DNA of 64,000 nucleotides. Source: Spirosoma utsteinense (GTDB lineage Bacteria; Bacteroidota; Bacteroidia; Cytophagales; Spirosomataceae). Shown here one piece after another: positions 15,308 through 25,331 of this stretch. A program made the position numbers and the translations under genes. Below the pieces are notes generated by a model. That model did not search any database. It had not been told where the DNA came from and was given only the letters and a program-made list of their open reading frames with translations. Positions within the stretch are counted from its first letter, which is position 1; every line of letters starts with the position of its first letter. The stretch spans positions 62,001 to 126,000 of the forward strand of contig NZ_VFIA01000008.1 of the NCBI RefSeq assembly GCF_014282275.1, in the 5' to 3' direction.

Positions 15308-18268
15308 ATGACATCAACTACGGAAACCGAACGCCGGACCGCCGGAACGCTGCGTTCCGTTGACCATCTCGACCCCAAGCAATTTATTATTATCAAAGGG
15401 GCGAAAGTACATAATCTGAAAGGAATAGACGTTGCCATACCGCGCAACAAATTAGTGGTGCTGACGGGCCTGTCAGGATCCGGCAAGTCGTCACTGGCGT
15501 TTGACACGCTGTTTGCCGAGGGGCAACGCATGTATGTGGAGAGCCTGAGCAGCTACGCCCGCCAGTTTCTGGGCCGGATGGAGAAACCCGAGGTTGAATA
15601 CATTAAAGGTGTTTCGCCTGCCATCGCCATCGAGCAGAAAGTGTCGACCCGCAATCCGCGCTCAACCGTTGGCACCTCAACCGAAATCTACGATTACCTG
15701 AAGTTGCTCTTTGGCCGGGTTGGCATTACCTACTCGCCCCTGTCGGGCCACGAGGTACGTAAAGACACAGTTACCGATGTTGTCAACTTCATGTACAGCT
15801 TTGAAGCCGGTCAGCGGATCATGATCATGGCACCGTTACAGATTCGGGAAGGGCGCACACTGGCGCAGGAGTTGAACATCCTGCTTCAGAAAGGCTATAC
15901 CCGGATCGTAGCCGACGACCAGATGCTTCAAATTGAGGAAGTCCTGGAAGAGGAAGAGCAGAAAATAGCCGCCCGGCAGGAAAGCACCAGCCTGGCCGCC
16001 GTTTCGGCCAGGCTGGAAATTCTCGTCGACCGCGGTACCGTCCTGTACGATGACGCGGGCAACCCCGACGAAGATAACCAGTACCGCTTCTCCGACTCTG
16101 TCCAGACCGCTTTCAATGAGGGCGATGGCAGTTGCCGGGTCAACGTTGCAGGGCGCGCTGGCGAGGCTGGCGAATCCCGGGTCTTCTCGGACAAGTTCGA
16201 GCTGGACGGCATCATATTCGAAGAGCCAAGCGTAAACCTCTTTACGTTCAACAACCCGTACGGTGCCTGCCGTCGGTGCGATGGATTTGGCAAAGTGCTT
16301 GGCATCGATCCTGATCTGGTCATTCCCGACAAGAACCTGTCTGTATTTGAAGGTGCCATCATGCCGTGGCGAAGCGAGAAGATGAACCAGGAATTTCTGA
16401 AGCCTCTGCTTAAGAATGGCATCCGGTTCAACTTCCCTATTCACCGGCCCTATAAAGATCTGACCCACCAGGAACAGGAACTTCTCTGGACAGGCAATAC
16501 CTACTTCGACGGGCTGAACGCTTTTTTTGCCTACGTCGAAAGTCAGACGTTCAAGGTACAGTACCGGGTAATGTTATCCCGGTATCGGGGCAAACGGTCT
16601 TGCCCCGAATGCCGAGGGTCACGACTGCGGAAAGACGCATCGTACGTAAAAGTAGCGGGCAAAAGCATTACCGATCTGGTATTGATGCCGCTGACGCAGG
16701 TGACCACTTTTTTCCGGGAGATCGAGCTGCCACCTCATCAGCAGCAGGTGGCAAACCGGATTCTGGTCGAAATTCGCAACCGGCTCGACTATATGGAGCG
16801 CGTTGGCCTGGGCTATCTCACGCTCAACCGGTTGACCAACACCCTGTCGGGTGGCGAATATCAGCGTATTAAGCTGGCTACCTCGCTGGGATCGGCGCTG
16901 GTGGGCTCGATGTACATTCTCGATGAACCCAGTATTGGCCTGCATCCGCGCGATACCCAGCGGCTGGTGAGCGTTCTCGAATCCCTGCGCGACATGGGAA
17001 ACACGGTCATCGTTGTAGAACACGAAGAAGAAGTGATGCGGGCCGCCGACCAGCTCATCGATATCGGTCCCGACGCCGGTTCACTGGGTGGCCACCTCGT
17101 TTTTCAGGGAACCTGGAACGACGTAGCCCAGCTGATGAACGAAGAGCAGGGATCGGCTGATGGGTCAATGGATAATGATGGGGTATCGCTCAAGAGCCAT
17201 ACTCTCGACTTCCTGACCGGACGCGAGACGGTACCGGTGCCATCATTCCGGCGTAAATCGACCAATTTTATTGAGTTGAAAGGCGCGCGGGAAAATAACC
17301 TCAAGGATGTAGACGTGCGGTTTCCGCTCAATACGCTAACGGTTGTGACGGGCGTGTCGGGATCGGGCAAAAGTACGCTCATCCGCAAGGTACTCTACCC
17401 GGCACTGGCGCGTCAGAAAGGCGAATCGGCAGAGGAGTCCGGCAAATACGATTCGCTGACCGGTTCGCTGGACCGCGTGTCGGCCGTAGAGATGATCGAC
17501 CAGAACCCCATCGGTAAGTCGAGCCGCTCCAACCCGGTCACTTATATCAAAGCCTACGATTACCTCCGGCAGGTCATGGCCGACCAGCCACTGTCCAAAT
17601 CTCGGGCTTACAAACCGAGCCATTTCTCGTTTAACGTCGACGGGGGGCGGTGTGAGGTTTGCCAGGGCGAAGGTGAGGTAAAAATCGAGATGCAGTTCAT
17701 GGCCGACATTTACCTCAAGTGCGAAGGCTGCGGGGGTAAGCGTTTCAAGCAGGAAGTACTGGAAGTGGCCCTGCATGACAAAAACGTGTCGGACATTCTG
17801 GATATGACTGTCGATGAAGCCATCGCCTTCTTCCGCCCGTTCGAACCCAAAATGGCCGATAAACTTCAGCCCTTGCAGGATGTGGGCTTAGGCTACATTG
17901 GTCTCGGTCAGTCGGCCAACACGCTATCAGGCGGTGAAGCGCAGCGGGTGAAACTGGCTTCATTCCTAGGCAAAGGAAATCCGAACAAAGGCAGCACCCT
18001 GTTCATCTTCGATGAACCAACGACGGGCCTGCATTTCCACGACATCCGCAAGTTGCTGAAAGCCATCAACGCCCTGGTCGATCAGGGTGATTCGGTGATT
18101 ATCATCGAACACAATATGGAAGTCATCAAAAATGCCGACCATATCATCGACCTGGGTCCCGAGGGTGGCGACACCGGCGGTTACGTTACGTTTACGGGTA
18201 CACCGGAAGAAATGGTAAAGCTCACTGACGGAAATTATACCGCCGAGTACCTGAAAGGAAAAGTTTAG
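15308..18268 (+). CDS. uvrA: Excinuclease ABC subunit A
   Basis: A 986-residue DNA-damage sensor of nucleotide excision repair; with UvrB it scans DNA for bulky lesions. Two ABC ATPase halves are seen: Walker A GLSGSGKSS (54-62) with LSGGEYQR (about 512), and GVSGSGKST (about 681) with LSGGEAQR (about 873). The C-terminal zinc module is intact (CEVCQGEGEV and CEGCGGKRF, about 782-808). In the first zinc region only CRRCDGFG (about 320) is present; the CxxC usually found some 25 residues before it is missing. The protein is longer than E. coli UvrA because of an N-terminal extension and a linker at about 615-650. Confidence 0.97.
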   Translation: MTSTTETERRTAGTLRSVDHLDPKQFIIIKGAKVHNLKGIDVAIPRNKLVVLTGLSGSGKSSLAFDTLFAEGQRMYVESLSSYARQFLGRMEKPEVEYIKGVSPAIAIEQKVSTRNPRSTVGTSTEIYDYLKLLFGRVGITYSPLSGHEVRKDTVTDVVNFMYSFEAGQRIMIMAPLQIREGRTLAQELNILLQKGYTRIVADDQMLQIEEVLEEEEQKIAARQESTSLAAVSARLEILVDRGTVLYDDAGNPDEDNQYRFSDSVQTAFNEGDGSCRVNVAGRAGEAGESRVFSDKFELDGIIFEEPSVNLFTFNNPYGACRRCDGFGKVLGIDPDLVIPDKNLSVFEGAIMPWRSEKMNQEFLKPLLKNGIRFNFPIHRPYKDLTHQEQELLWTGNTYFDGLNAFFAYVESQTFKVQYRVMLSRYRGKRSCPECRGSRLRKDASYVKVAGKSITDLVLMPLTQVTTFFREIELPPHQQQVANRILVEIRNRLDYMERVGLGYLTLNRLTNTLSGGEYQRIKLATSLGSALVGSMYILDEPSIGLHPRDTQRLVSVLESLRDMGNTVIVVEHEEEVMRAADQLIDIGPDAGSLGGHLVFQGTWNDVAQLMNEEQGSADGSMDNDGVSLKSHTLDFLTGRETVPVPSFRRKSTNFIELKGARENNLKDVDVRFPLNTLTVVTGVSGSGKSTLIRKVLYPALARQKGESAEESGKYDSLTGSLDRVSAVEMIDQNPIGKSSRSNPVTYIKAYDYLRQVMADQPLSKSRAYKPSHFSFNVDGGRCEVCQGEGEVKIEMQFMADIYLKCEGCGGKRFKQEVLEVALHDKNVSDILDMTVDEAIAFFRPFEPKMADKLQPLQDVGLGYIGLGQSANTLSGGEAQRVKLASFLGKGNPNKGSTLFIFDEPTTGLHFHDIRKLLKAINALVDQGDSVIIIEHNMEVIKNADHIIDLGPEGGDTGGYVTFTGTPEEMVKLTDGNYTAEYLKGKV

Positions 18269-18290
18269 CAGATCAATCGAAAATATAGAG

Positions 18291-18320
18291 AAAGTCGGAT
18301 GAACACATCCGGCTTTTTTT
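18291..18320 (+). terminator. Terminator of uvrA
   Basis: AAAGTCGGATG pairs with CATCCGGCTTT (one G-T wobble) around a 4-nt loop, followed by a run of seven T. It begins 22 nt after the stop codon. Confidence 0.88.
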
Positions 18321-18446
18321 GTTTGAAGAAACCCTATTGTGCTGCCAATCAGGCAGTATGTAGCCATTTCTACGCGAGCCTTTTACATGTATTCTCATAT
18401 AGACCAACTTTTCTCCTATTTTCGTACAAGATTATCCTGCCAGTCA

Positions 18447-20828
18447 ATGCCTTTATCCGTTAAGTGGGTCTTACTGTTTATTAGTTGGCCCGTGTTTGCC
18501 GTAGCCCAACTTCAGATTTCGTATCCCTTACAGCGCCTTGTGGTACAGCGTGGCGCCGACGGCAACGGGCGGCTTTATGTGTCAGGGCGGCTCACCGGAG
18601 CGGCCGACCGGGTAGAGGCCCAACTGACCCCCGCTTCGGCCGGGCAGGGTACTGCTACCGGATGGCAGACGGTACAGACGAATCCCACAAACAGCCTCTT
18701 TCTCGGCTTTGTCACGGGGGCAGGCGGCTGGTATGTACTCACCGTACGAACGCTTGTAAACAACGTCGAAACCGCACGGGCAACGGTTCAGCCGGTCGGG
18801 ATTGGCGAGGTATTCATTACGGCCGGGCAGTCGAATTCGAGGGGGCTCGGCTCGGGCGACAACGACCTCGGAACAGCCACCGACCGGGTCAATGCCATCG
18901 ACTCCATCAACCACTCCTACCCGCCGGGAGCTAAGGCACTCGTATCGTCCGGCGACCCTTCGCCGGTGCCGGTCTTTAAACCCCTGACAGCGGGCCGACG
19001 TGTTTTCCCCATGGCCGAGAGCTCGTGGGGATGGGGCGAGTTAGGCGACTACGTTGTTAACCGCTACAATGTGCCCGTGGCGTTTTATGTCGCTGGCTGG
19101 GACGGCTCCACCATCGAGAACTGGATCAACTCCGCCAACGGTATTCCTACCTGCAACCGCTATTACTGCGTAGAAAACTGGCCGAACCTCCAGCCTTATA
19201 CCAATTTAAAAAACGTGTTGACCTATTATGCGTCGATGGCCGGTGTTCGGGCGGTGCTGTGGCATCAGGGCGAAGCCGAGTATGGCGACGCCGGTTCAGG
19301 CAGTATTCCCGATTACCGCAATCGACTGACGGCCCTTATCCAGAAAACGCGACAGGACTTCGGGGGGCGCAATCTGCCGTGGATGGTAGCGCGGGCGTCG
19401 TTCGATGGCACTACTTCCCGGTCCGACGTGATCAACGCCCAGCAGCAGGTTATCGACACCCCCGGTCTGAACGTGTTCCAGGGTCCCTACAACGATACGC
19501 TCATCAACCGGAATGCAGGCACTACCGACGTACACTTCCGTAATTCACAGCGTCCCTCACCCCACCCCCGCTACTACCTCAACCCGAACAGTATCCCCGT
19601 CGATATGGGCCTGTCGCGTTTTGCCCGAAACTGGAACAACAGCCTGAACAATGCCTTTTTCCAGAATGCGCAACCTATTACACCGACTCAGTTTGCGGTG
19701 ACGGGTATACTGGCAGATTATGTGCGGCCCGGCGATAGCCTGCGCGTTTCCTTTTCAACGATTGGCACGCTGGCCGCTACGCAATGGCAGGTGCAGCTGC
19801 TCGACTCACTGGGCCAGTACAAGGCTATCCTGGGCAGCGGCCCCAGTAGCCCCGTGCGCGTAAAACTCCCGGCCGATTACCAAAGCGGCCGGTTTCAGGT
19901 ACGGGTTGTCTCTGCATCCCTGAGCCTGGCCGCTGTTCCATCGAATCTCTTTCGTATCACCACCAACCCACCCACGGCCGATCTGAGCCTTGGCATGGGC
20001 GTTAGCCAGCGAACACCGGATGTGAATACCCCCGTTACCATTACCCTTTTCGTACGTAACGATGGGGTTAATACCGTAACCAACGTTGTGGTCCGGAATC
20101 GCCTGCCCACTAACGTAACCGTCGTTTCCACAAATGGACTCACTCTCAATGGCACGGTGCTTACGGGTACCATTGGTAGCCTGAGCGCTGGCGCAACAGC
20201 TACACTTAGTTTCGCAGCGCAACCAACCGCAGCGGCTACGTACCGCAATGCGGCCGAGATTATCCAGTCGTCGCTAACGGACCCCGACAGCCAGCCCAAT
20301 TCAGGTACCGGCGACGGGCAGGACGATGCGGCTTCGCTGGATTTCCGCACGCGCGAGTCCAGTTCGGCCCTATTTGCCTCCCCTAATCCCGATCAGGTGC
20401 CTTTGCCCGCAGTTGCCAGCAATCAGCCTGTCCCAGACCCCGCCAAGGCCGACGTTAGCCTTGGCCTGTTGGTAAATAACCGGGCACCAGCCCTGAACAG
20501 CACTATTACCTACACCGTAACGCTCTCCAACCGGGGCGGACAAACGGCTACGGGCCTGACTGTTTCAGTGAACCTGCCCGCAGGGCAAACGTTTGTTCCG
20601 GGCGATGATTTTTCCTTCAGTAATGGTGTGCTGGTCGGGGGTCTCAGCAGTTTGGCGGTCAGCAGCAGCGGTACACTCCGCTTTCGTACCCAGGTTACCG
20701 CGCTGGGCCAGGGAAGCTGCACGGCTCAGGTAGCAGCCGCCAGCCAGCCCGATCCCGATTCGGTGCCGGGGAATGGGATCGACAATGGCGAAGACGATGC
20801 CGCGCGTATCGACGTGCGGGTTCGGTAG
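18447..20828 (+). CDS. Secreted SASA-type carbohydrate esterase with two DUF11 domains
   Basis: The ATG at 18447 starts a signal peptide (PLSVKWVLLFISWPVFAVAQ), so the upstream part of the open frame (from 18339) is not used. The product has about 793 residues. The catalytic part resembles sialate O-acetylesterase/SASA enzymes, with ITAGQSNSRGLG (about 126-137) and VLWHQGEAEYGD (about 269-280). Two repeats of a DUF11-like beta-sandwich follow (about 510-635 and 668-793); each ends in a D-rich loop, DSQPNSGTGDGQDDAASLD and DSVPGNGIDNGEDDAARID. It probably removes acyl groups from extracellular glycans. A hairpin terminator follows. Confidence 0.85.
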   Translation: MPLSVKWVLLFISWPVFAVAQLQISYPLQRLVVQRGADGNGRLYVSGRLTGAADRVEAQLTPASAGQGTATGWQTVQTNPTNSLFLGFVTGAGGWYVLTVRTLVNNVETARATVQPVGIGEVFITAGQSNSRGLGSGDNDLGTATDRVNAIDSINHSYPPGAKALVSSGDPSPVPVFKPLTAGRRVFPMAESSWGWGELGDYVVNRYNVPVAFYVAGWDGSTIENWINSANGIPTCNRYYCVENWPNLQPYTNLKNVLTYYASMAGVRAVLWHQGEAEYGDAGSGSIPDYRNRLTALIQKTRQDFGGRNLPWMVARASFDGTTSRSDVINAQQQVIDTPGLNVFQGPYNDTLINRNAGTTDVHFRNSQRPSPHPRYYLNPNSIPVDMGLSRFARNWNNSLNNAFFQNAQPITPTQFAVTGILADYVRPGDSLRVSFSTIGTLAATQWQVQLLDSLGQYKAILGSGPSSPVRVKLPADYQSGRFQVRVVSASLSLAAVPSNLFRITTNPPTADLSLGMGVSQRTPDVNTPVTITLFVRNDGVNTVTNVVVRNRLPTNVTVVSTNGLTLNGTVLTGTIGSLSAGATATLSFAAQPTAAATYRNAAEIIQSSLTDPDSQPNSGTGDGQDDAASLDFRTRESSSALFASPNPDQVPLPAVASNQPVPDPAKADVSLGLLVNNRAPALNSTITYTVTLSNRGGQTATGLTVSVNLPAGQTFVPGDDFSFSNGVLVGGLSSLAVSSSGTLRFRTQVTALGQGSCTAQVAAASQPDPDSVPGNGIDNGEDDAARIDVRVR

Positions 20829-20850
20829 TACATACAAAATTCCTGCTCCG

Positions 20851-20882
20851 ACCAGACCGTTACGTATTGGTAACGGTCTGGT
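20851..20882 (+). terminator. Strong hairpin after the SASA/DUF11 gene
   Basis: ACCAGACCGTTAC (20851-20863) pairs perfectly with 20870-20882 around a 6-nt loop. There is no strong T run, but the position 22 nt past the stop supports a terminator. Confidence 0.7.
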
Positions 20883-21007
20883 TCTGGCTTGGTTTCGAAC
20901 AGATTAGGCCTTATCTTGGTTAAAATTGCACCCACCCATGACGTTCTTAGTACAAAATCAGGTCTTCCTGCTTTTAGCAGGGAGATATAGTCTATTTGTA
21001 CCCCTCT

Positions 21008-23791
21008 ATGAAAACTCAGTGGATCGTTCTTAGTGCCATAATTGGGTCGATAGGGCTGGCTCTTTCGTCGTTTCTCGGCGTTTTCGAGAACCGGGTCGAC
21101 TATAATACCCAGATAAAACCACTCCTCAACAAGAACTGCATTGCCTGCCACGGGGGTGTAAAAAAAGCATCGGGCTTCTCCCTGTTATTCAAGCACGAAG
21201 CCCTTGCCCCAGCCAAATCGGGCAAACCCGCCATTATTCCCGGTGATGCCGATGGCAGCGAGCTAATCCGGCGGCTTACCCTGACCGATCCCGAGGAACG
21301 GATGCCGCTCGATCACCCGCCCCTGACACCCGACGAAATTGACCTGCTGCGCAACTGGATCGATCAGGGCGCTGAATGGGGTGATCACTGGGCGTACCAA
21401 CCCGTCGAGAAGCCTGAGCTTCCAAAAGTCGGCACCTTCTGGAGCCGGCTGGGCATTTCCATTCCGGGACTGGCCGATGACAAAGAGACCCAGTGGGTAA
21501 AGAATGAAATCGATCCGTTTATCCTCGACAAACTGAAGGAGAACGACATGAAGCCCTCGCCCGAAGCCGATCGGGCAACGCTCATCCGGCGGGTGTCGCT
21601 CGACTTGACCGGCCTGCCACCAACGGAAAAAGAAGTGGCTGATTTCGTTCGGGACGCGTCGCCTACGGCTTACGAAACGGTAGTTGACCGGCTGCTCAAA
21701 TCCCCCGCCTATGGCGAACGCTGGACGGGCTGGTGGCTCGATCTGGCGCGCTACGCCGACACGAAGGGATATGAGCGCGACCCCGGCCGGAAAATGTGGC
21801 GTTATCGTGACTGGCTGATCAACGCCTTTAATAAAGACAAACCGTTCGACCAGTTTACCGTGGAGCAACTGGCGGGCGACTTACTGCCCAATGCCACCGA
21901 CGATCAGCTGGTAGCCACGGCCTTCCACCGCAACACCATGAACAACGACGAAGGTGGTACGCAGGACGAAGAGTTTCGCGTGGCCGCTCTCCTCGACCGG
22001 GTGGGCACAACCTGGGACGTCTGGCAGGGAACGACATTCGCCTGTGTGCAGTGTCACAGCCATCCATACGACCCGTTTGTTCACGACGAATTTTATAAAT
22101 ACGCAGCTTTTTTCAATAACAGCCGCGACGAAGATGTCACGAGCGATACGCCCACGCTCCGGTTCTACAAACCCGCCGACTCCCTGAAACTGGTTGGTCT
22201 CACGCAGTTTATCACGTCGGCGATACCCAACCGGCAGGAGGCAACCCGACAGGTGGCTTCAGTGACCAAACTGGCCCGCACGATTGAGCCGAAGATCAAT
22301 TCCCATGACTTTGATCAGCTGGTCAGCGCATCGCTGCTGGACGCTAAATATTTTGGCTTTCAGCACACCGGCTCGGCCCGCATCAAAAACGTAACCCTCA
22401 CCAACCGCCCCCGGCTACTGATTGCCTGGGGAACCAAAGCGCCGGATGCCGTTGTCACCATTCGGCAGGATGGCCTGGCGGGGCCCGTGTTGGCCACAAT
22501 ACCCGTCCCCAAAACCGGTAGCCAGTGGAACGACACCATTCAGATGATTCCTCTGCCTCGTGTTCAGGGACGGCATAGCCTGTATTTATCGCTGAACAGC
22601 CCCAAATCGCCAAAAGACTGGGTGATGATCAAGTGGGTTTCGTTCCAGCCATCGTTGCCTGGCCAGCCTGCCGATGCGGTTGGCCCCCAGGATAAACTTT
22701 TGCTTGACGTGCTGAATGCCGATGCGGAGCAAGTGCCGATCATGCTCGACGGATCGGGCGATCTGGCCCGGGAAACCCACATTTTCGACCGGGGCAACTG
22801 GCTCGTGAAAGGCAAAAAAGTAACGCCCGATGTACCCAAAATTTTCCCTGCCATGGAGCCGGGGTTACCTAAAAACAGGCTGGGATTAGCCCGCTGGATG
22901 GTGAACCGAGATAATCCCTTAACGGCGCGCGTCGTTGTCAATCGGCTGTGGGAGCAGCTATTTGGCGCGGGTATCGTTGAAACGGTGGAGGACATGGGTA
23001 CGCAGGGCATCCCGCCAACGCACCGCGAACTGCTGGATTATTTAGCCGTGGAGCTGATGGATACCGACCAGTGGAGCCTTAAAAAAATGCTCCGGCGTAT
23101 GGTCCTGTCGGCTACTTACCGGCAGCAGTCCCGGGTGTCGCCCGATGTGCTGGCCAAAGATCCATTCAATAAAATGCTGGCGCGCGGTCCCCGTGTTCGG
23201 TTATCGGCCGAGCAGGTTCGCGATCAGGCCTTGGCGGTAAGCGGATTGCTGAGCCCCAAACTATTTGGTCCCAGCGTGATGCCAACCCAGCCCGACGGCA
23301 TCTGGCAGTCGCCCTACGACGGCGAATCGTGGACGCAAAGCACCGGCGAGGATCTGCACCGGCGGGCGCTGTACACCTACTGGAAACGGACCGCTCCTTA
23401 CCCTTCGATGGTCACGTTCGACAGTCCCAGCCGGGAGTTCTGTCAGTCACGCCGGATTCGGACAAACACCCCCCTCCAGGCGCTGGTAACGCTCAACGAC
23501 CCGGTCTACATGGAGGCCGCGCAAACCCTGGCTACGTATATGGAAGGCTGCGGCCCCTTGCCCGAGAGCCAGCTTCAGGCCGGTTTCCGGCGCGTTATGC
23601 TCCGCAAGCTGTCTCCCCAAAAGCTGGCCGTGCTCATGCAACTGTACCGAAACACCGAACAGCATTACCGCCAGCAGCCCGAAGCCGCCAAAATACTCCT
23701 GGCGCGGGCTACGGCCACTCCCCGGCAGGCAGCGCTGACCGTAGCGGCTAATACGATGCTCAACCTGGACGAAGTGATAACAAAAGAGTAA
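21008..23791 (+). CDS. PSCyt1/DUF1549/DUF1553 multidomain protein
   Basis: The ATG at 21008 is preferred over a TTG at 20996. About 927 residues with an N-terminal hydrophobic signal or anchor. A cytochrome-like PSCyt1 domain carries the haem motif CIACH (about 44-48). DUF1549 follows (about 165-370) with FDQFTVEQLAGDLLPN and a second haem-like motif CVQCHSHPYDP (about 346). A DUF1553 domain occupies about 600-900, with RLGLARWMVNRDNPLTARV and NTPLQALVTLNDPVY. These proteins abound in Planctomycetes and some Bacteroidota, where they occur next to DUF1501 proteins, as here. Their chemistry is not established; oxidative polysaccharide breakdown is often suggested. Confidence 0.9.
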   Translation: MKTQWIVLSAIIGSIGLALSSFLGVFENRVDYNTQIKPLLNKNCIACHGGVKKASGFSLLFKHEALAPAKSGKPAIIPGDADGSELIRRLTLTDPEERMPLDHPPLTPDEIDLLRNWIDQGAEWGDHWAYQPVEKPELPKVGTFWSRLGISIPGLADDKETQWVKNEIDPFILDKLKENDMKPSPEADRATLIRRVSLDLTGLPPTEKEVADFVRDASPTAYETVVDRLLKSPAYGERWTGWWLDLARYADTKGYERDPGRKMWRYRDWLINAFNKDKPFDQFTVEQLAGDLLPNATDDQLVATAFHRNTMNNDEGGTQDEEFRVAALLDRVGTTWDVWQGTTFACVQCHSHPYDPFVHDEFYKYAAFFNNSRDEDVTSDTPTLRFYKPADSLKLVGLTQFITSAIPNRQEATRQVASVTKLARTIEPKINSHDFDQLVSASLLDAKYFGFQHTGSARIKNVTLTNRPRLLIAWGTKAPDAVVTIRQDGLAGPVLATIPVPKTGSQWNDTIQMIPLPRVQGRHSLYLSLNSPKSPKDWVMIKWVSFQPSLPGQPADAVGPQDKLLLDVLNADAEQVPIMLDGSGDLARETHIFDRGNWLVKGKKVTPDVPKIFPAMEPGLPKNRLGLARWMVNRDNPLTARVVVNRLWEQLFGAGIVETVEDMGTQGIPPTHRELLDYLAVELMDTDQWSLKKMLRRMVLSATYRQQSRVSPDVLAKDPFNKMLARGPRVRLSAEQVRDQALAVSGLLSPKLFGPSVMPTQPDGIWQSPYDGESWTQSTGEDLHRRALYTYWKRTAPYPSMVTFDSPSREFCQSRRIRTNTPLQALVTLNDPVYMEAAQTLATYMEGCGPLPESQLQAGFRRVMLRKLSPQKLAVLMQLYRNTEQHYRQQPEAAKILLARATATPRQAALTVAANTMLNLDEVITKE

Positions 23792-23794
23792 GCC

Positions 23795-25300
23795 ATGAAC
23801 AAACTCCATAACGAACTTCGGCAGGCAGCCGCCGAACGCGAAACCCGGCGTCATTTCCTGCATACCTGCTCGACGGGACTGGGAGCCATGGCCCTTAGTT
23901 CGGTCCTGGGCAGCTGCGGCTTTTTTGGGAAGGATAACGCAGCATCCAACGTCGTCGGGTCGGCCCCCTCGACCGATGATCCGGCTACGGCCCCGCACCC
24001 GGCGCAATATCTGCCCAAAGCCAAACGGGTCATTTATATCCATATGGCGGGCTCACCAAGCCAGCTGGAACTGTTCGACTACAAGCCCGAGCTGGCCAAA
24101 TACAACGGTAAAGACTGCCCGCAGGCGCTGCTGGAAGGCAAGAAGTTCGCCTTTATCCGGGGAGTCCCAAAGATGCTGGGACCGCAGGGGGTATTTGCGC
24201 AACACGGGCAGTCGGGTGCCTGGGTGTCTGATTATATGCCACACCTGCAGGGCGTCGTCGACGATATTTCGTTTCTGAAAGCCATGCATACCGACCAGTT
24301 CAACCATGCTCCCGCCCAACTGCTGATGCATACGGGCAGTGCGCGACTGGGCCGACCCAGCATGGGCTCGTGGGTGACCTACGGACTCGGGACCGAAAAT
24401 GATAACCTGCCGGGCTTCATCGTGCTGGCATCGGGCGGCAAATCGCCCGACGCGGGCAAATCGGTTTGGGGAAGCGGTTTTCTCCCGTCGGTATATCAGG
24501 GCGTTCAGTGCCGTACCGATGGCGATCCGGTCCTTTATGCATCCGACCCGGCCGGGATGAGCCGCGATGTCCGAAAAAATACCATCGACGCCATCAACCA
24601 GATCAACCAACAACAATATGACGACGTCAAAGACCCTGAAATCCTGACCCGAATTGCGCAGTATGAACTCGCGTTTCGAATGCAGATGTCGGTGCCGGAT
24701 GCGATGGATATCAAAAGCGAACCGCAGTATATTCTGGACAGCTACGGTGTAGACCCTAACAAGGGATCGTTTGCACGAAACTGCCTGCTGTCGCGTCGGC
24801 TGGTGGAGCGGGGGGTTCGGTTCGTGCAATTGTTCGACTGGGGCTGGGATACCCACGGCACCAGCAAAGATACGTCTGTCGATATTGGTCTTCAGGCCAA
24901 ATGCCGGGAATCCGATCAGGCCGTTGCCGCACTCCTGACCGACCTGAAGCAGCGCGGGTTGTTAGAAGATACACTCGTGGTCTGGGGCGGGGAGTTTGGC
25001 CGGACGCCGATGCAGGAAAACCGCGACGGTCAGGTATTGCCGTTCTATGGTCGGGATCATCACCTCGATGCGTTCACCGTCTGGATGGCGGGCGGGGGCG
25101 TCAAAAAAGGATTTTCTTACGGGGAAACCGACGATATAGGGTATTATGGGGTGAAAGATCAGGTTCATGTCCACGACCTTCAGGCTACGATCCTGCACCT
25201 GCTCGGCTTCGATCATGCCAAGCTGACGTACCAGTTTCAGGGTCGTCCGTTTCGACTAACCGATGTTGCCGGAAAAATTGTAAAACCTATTATTGCTTAA
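23795..25300 (+). CDS. DUF1501 domain-containing protein, Tat-exported
   Basis: A 501-residue protein starting 3 nt after the DUF1553 gene, in the same operon. The N-terminus has a twin-arginine-like motif (TRRHFLHTCSTGLGAMAL) and then a lipobox-like SVLGSCGFF, which suggests export by Tat and possible lipidation. The body belongs to the sulfatase/phosphatase-like DUF1501 family: VIYIHMAGSPSQLELFD, FNHAPAQLLMHTG, VVWGGEFGRTPMQEN and DHHLDAFTVWMAGGGVKKG. Metal ligands would be the conserved Asp/His residues in these segments. DUF1501 and DUF1553 partners are thought to act together outside the cytoplasm; the substrate is unknown. Confidence 0.92.
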   Translation: MNKLHNELRQAAAERETRRHFLHTCSTGLGAMALSSVLGSCGFFGKDNAASNVVGSAPSTDDPATAPHPAQYLPKAKRVIYIHMAGSPSQLELFDYKPELAKYNGKDCPQALLEGKKFAFIRGVPKMLGPQGVFAQHGQSGAWVSDYMPHLQGVVDDISFLKAMHTDQFNHAPAQLLMHTGSARLGRPSMGSWVTYGLGTENDNLPGFIVLASGGKSPDAGKSVWGSGFLPSVYQGVQCRTDGDPVLYASDPAGMSRDVRKNTIDAINQINQQQYDDVKDPEILTRIAQYELAFRMQMSVPDAMDIKSEPQYILDSYGVDPNKGSFARNCLLSRRLVERGVRFVQLFDWGWDTHGTSKDTSVDIGLQAKCRESDQAVAALLTDLKQRGLLEDTLVVWGGEFGRTPMQENRDGQVLPFYGRDHHLDAFTVWMAGGGVKKGFSYGETDDIGYYGVKDQVHVHDLQATILHLLGFDHAKLTYQFQGRPFRLTDVAGKIVKPIIA

Positions 25301-25331
25301 CTACCGTAGTCTGGCTGGACTACCGGAAACC

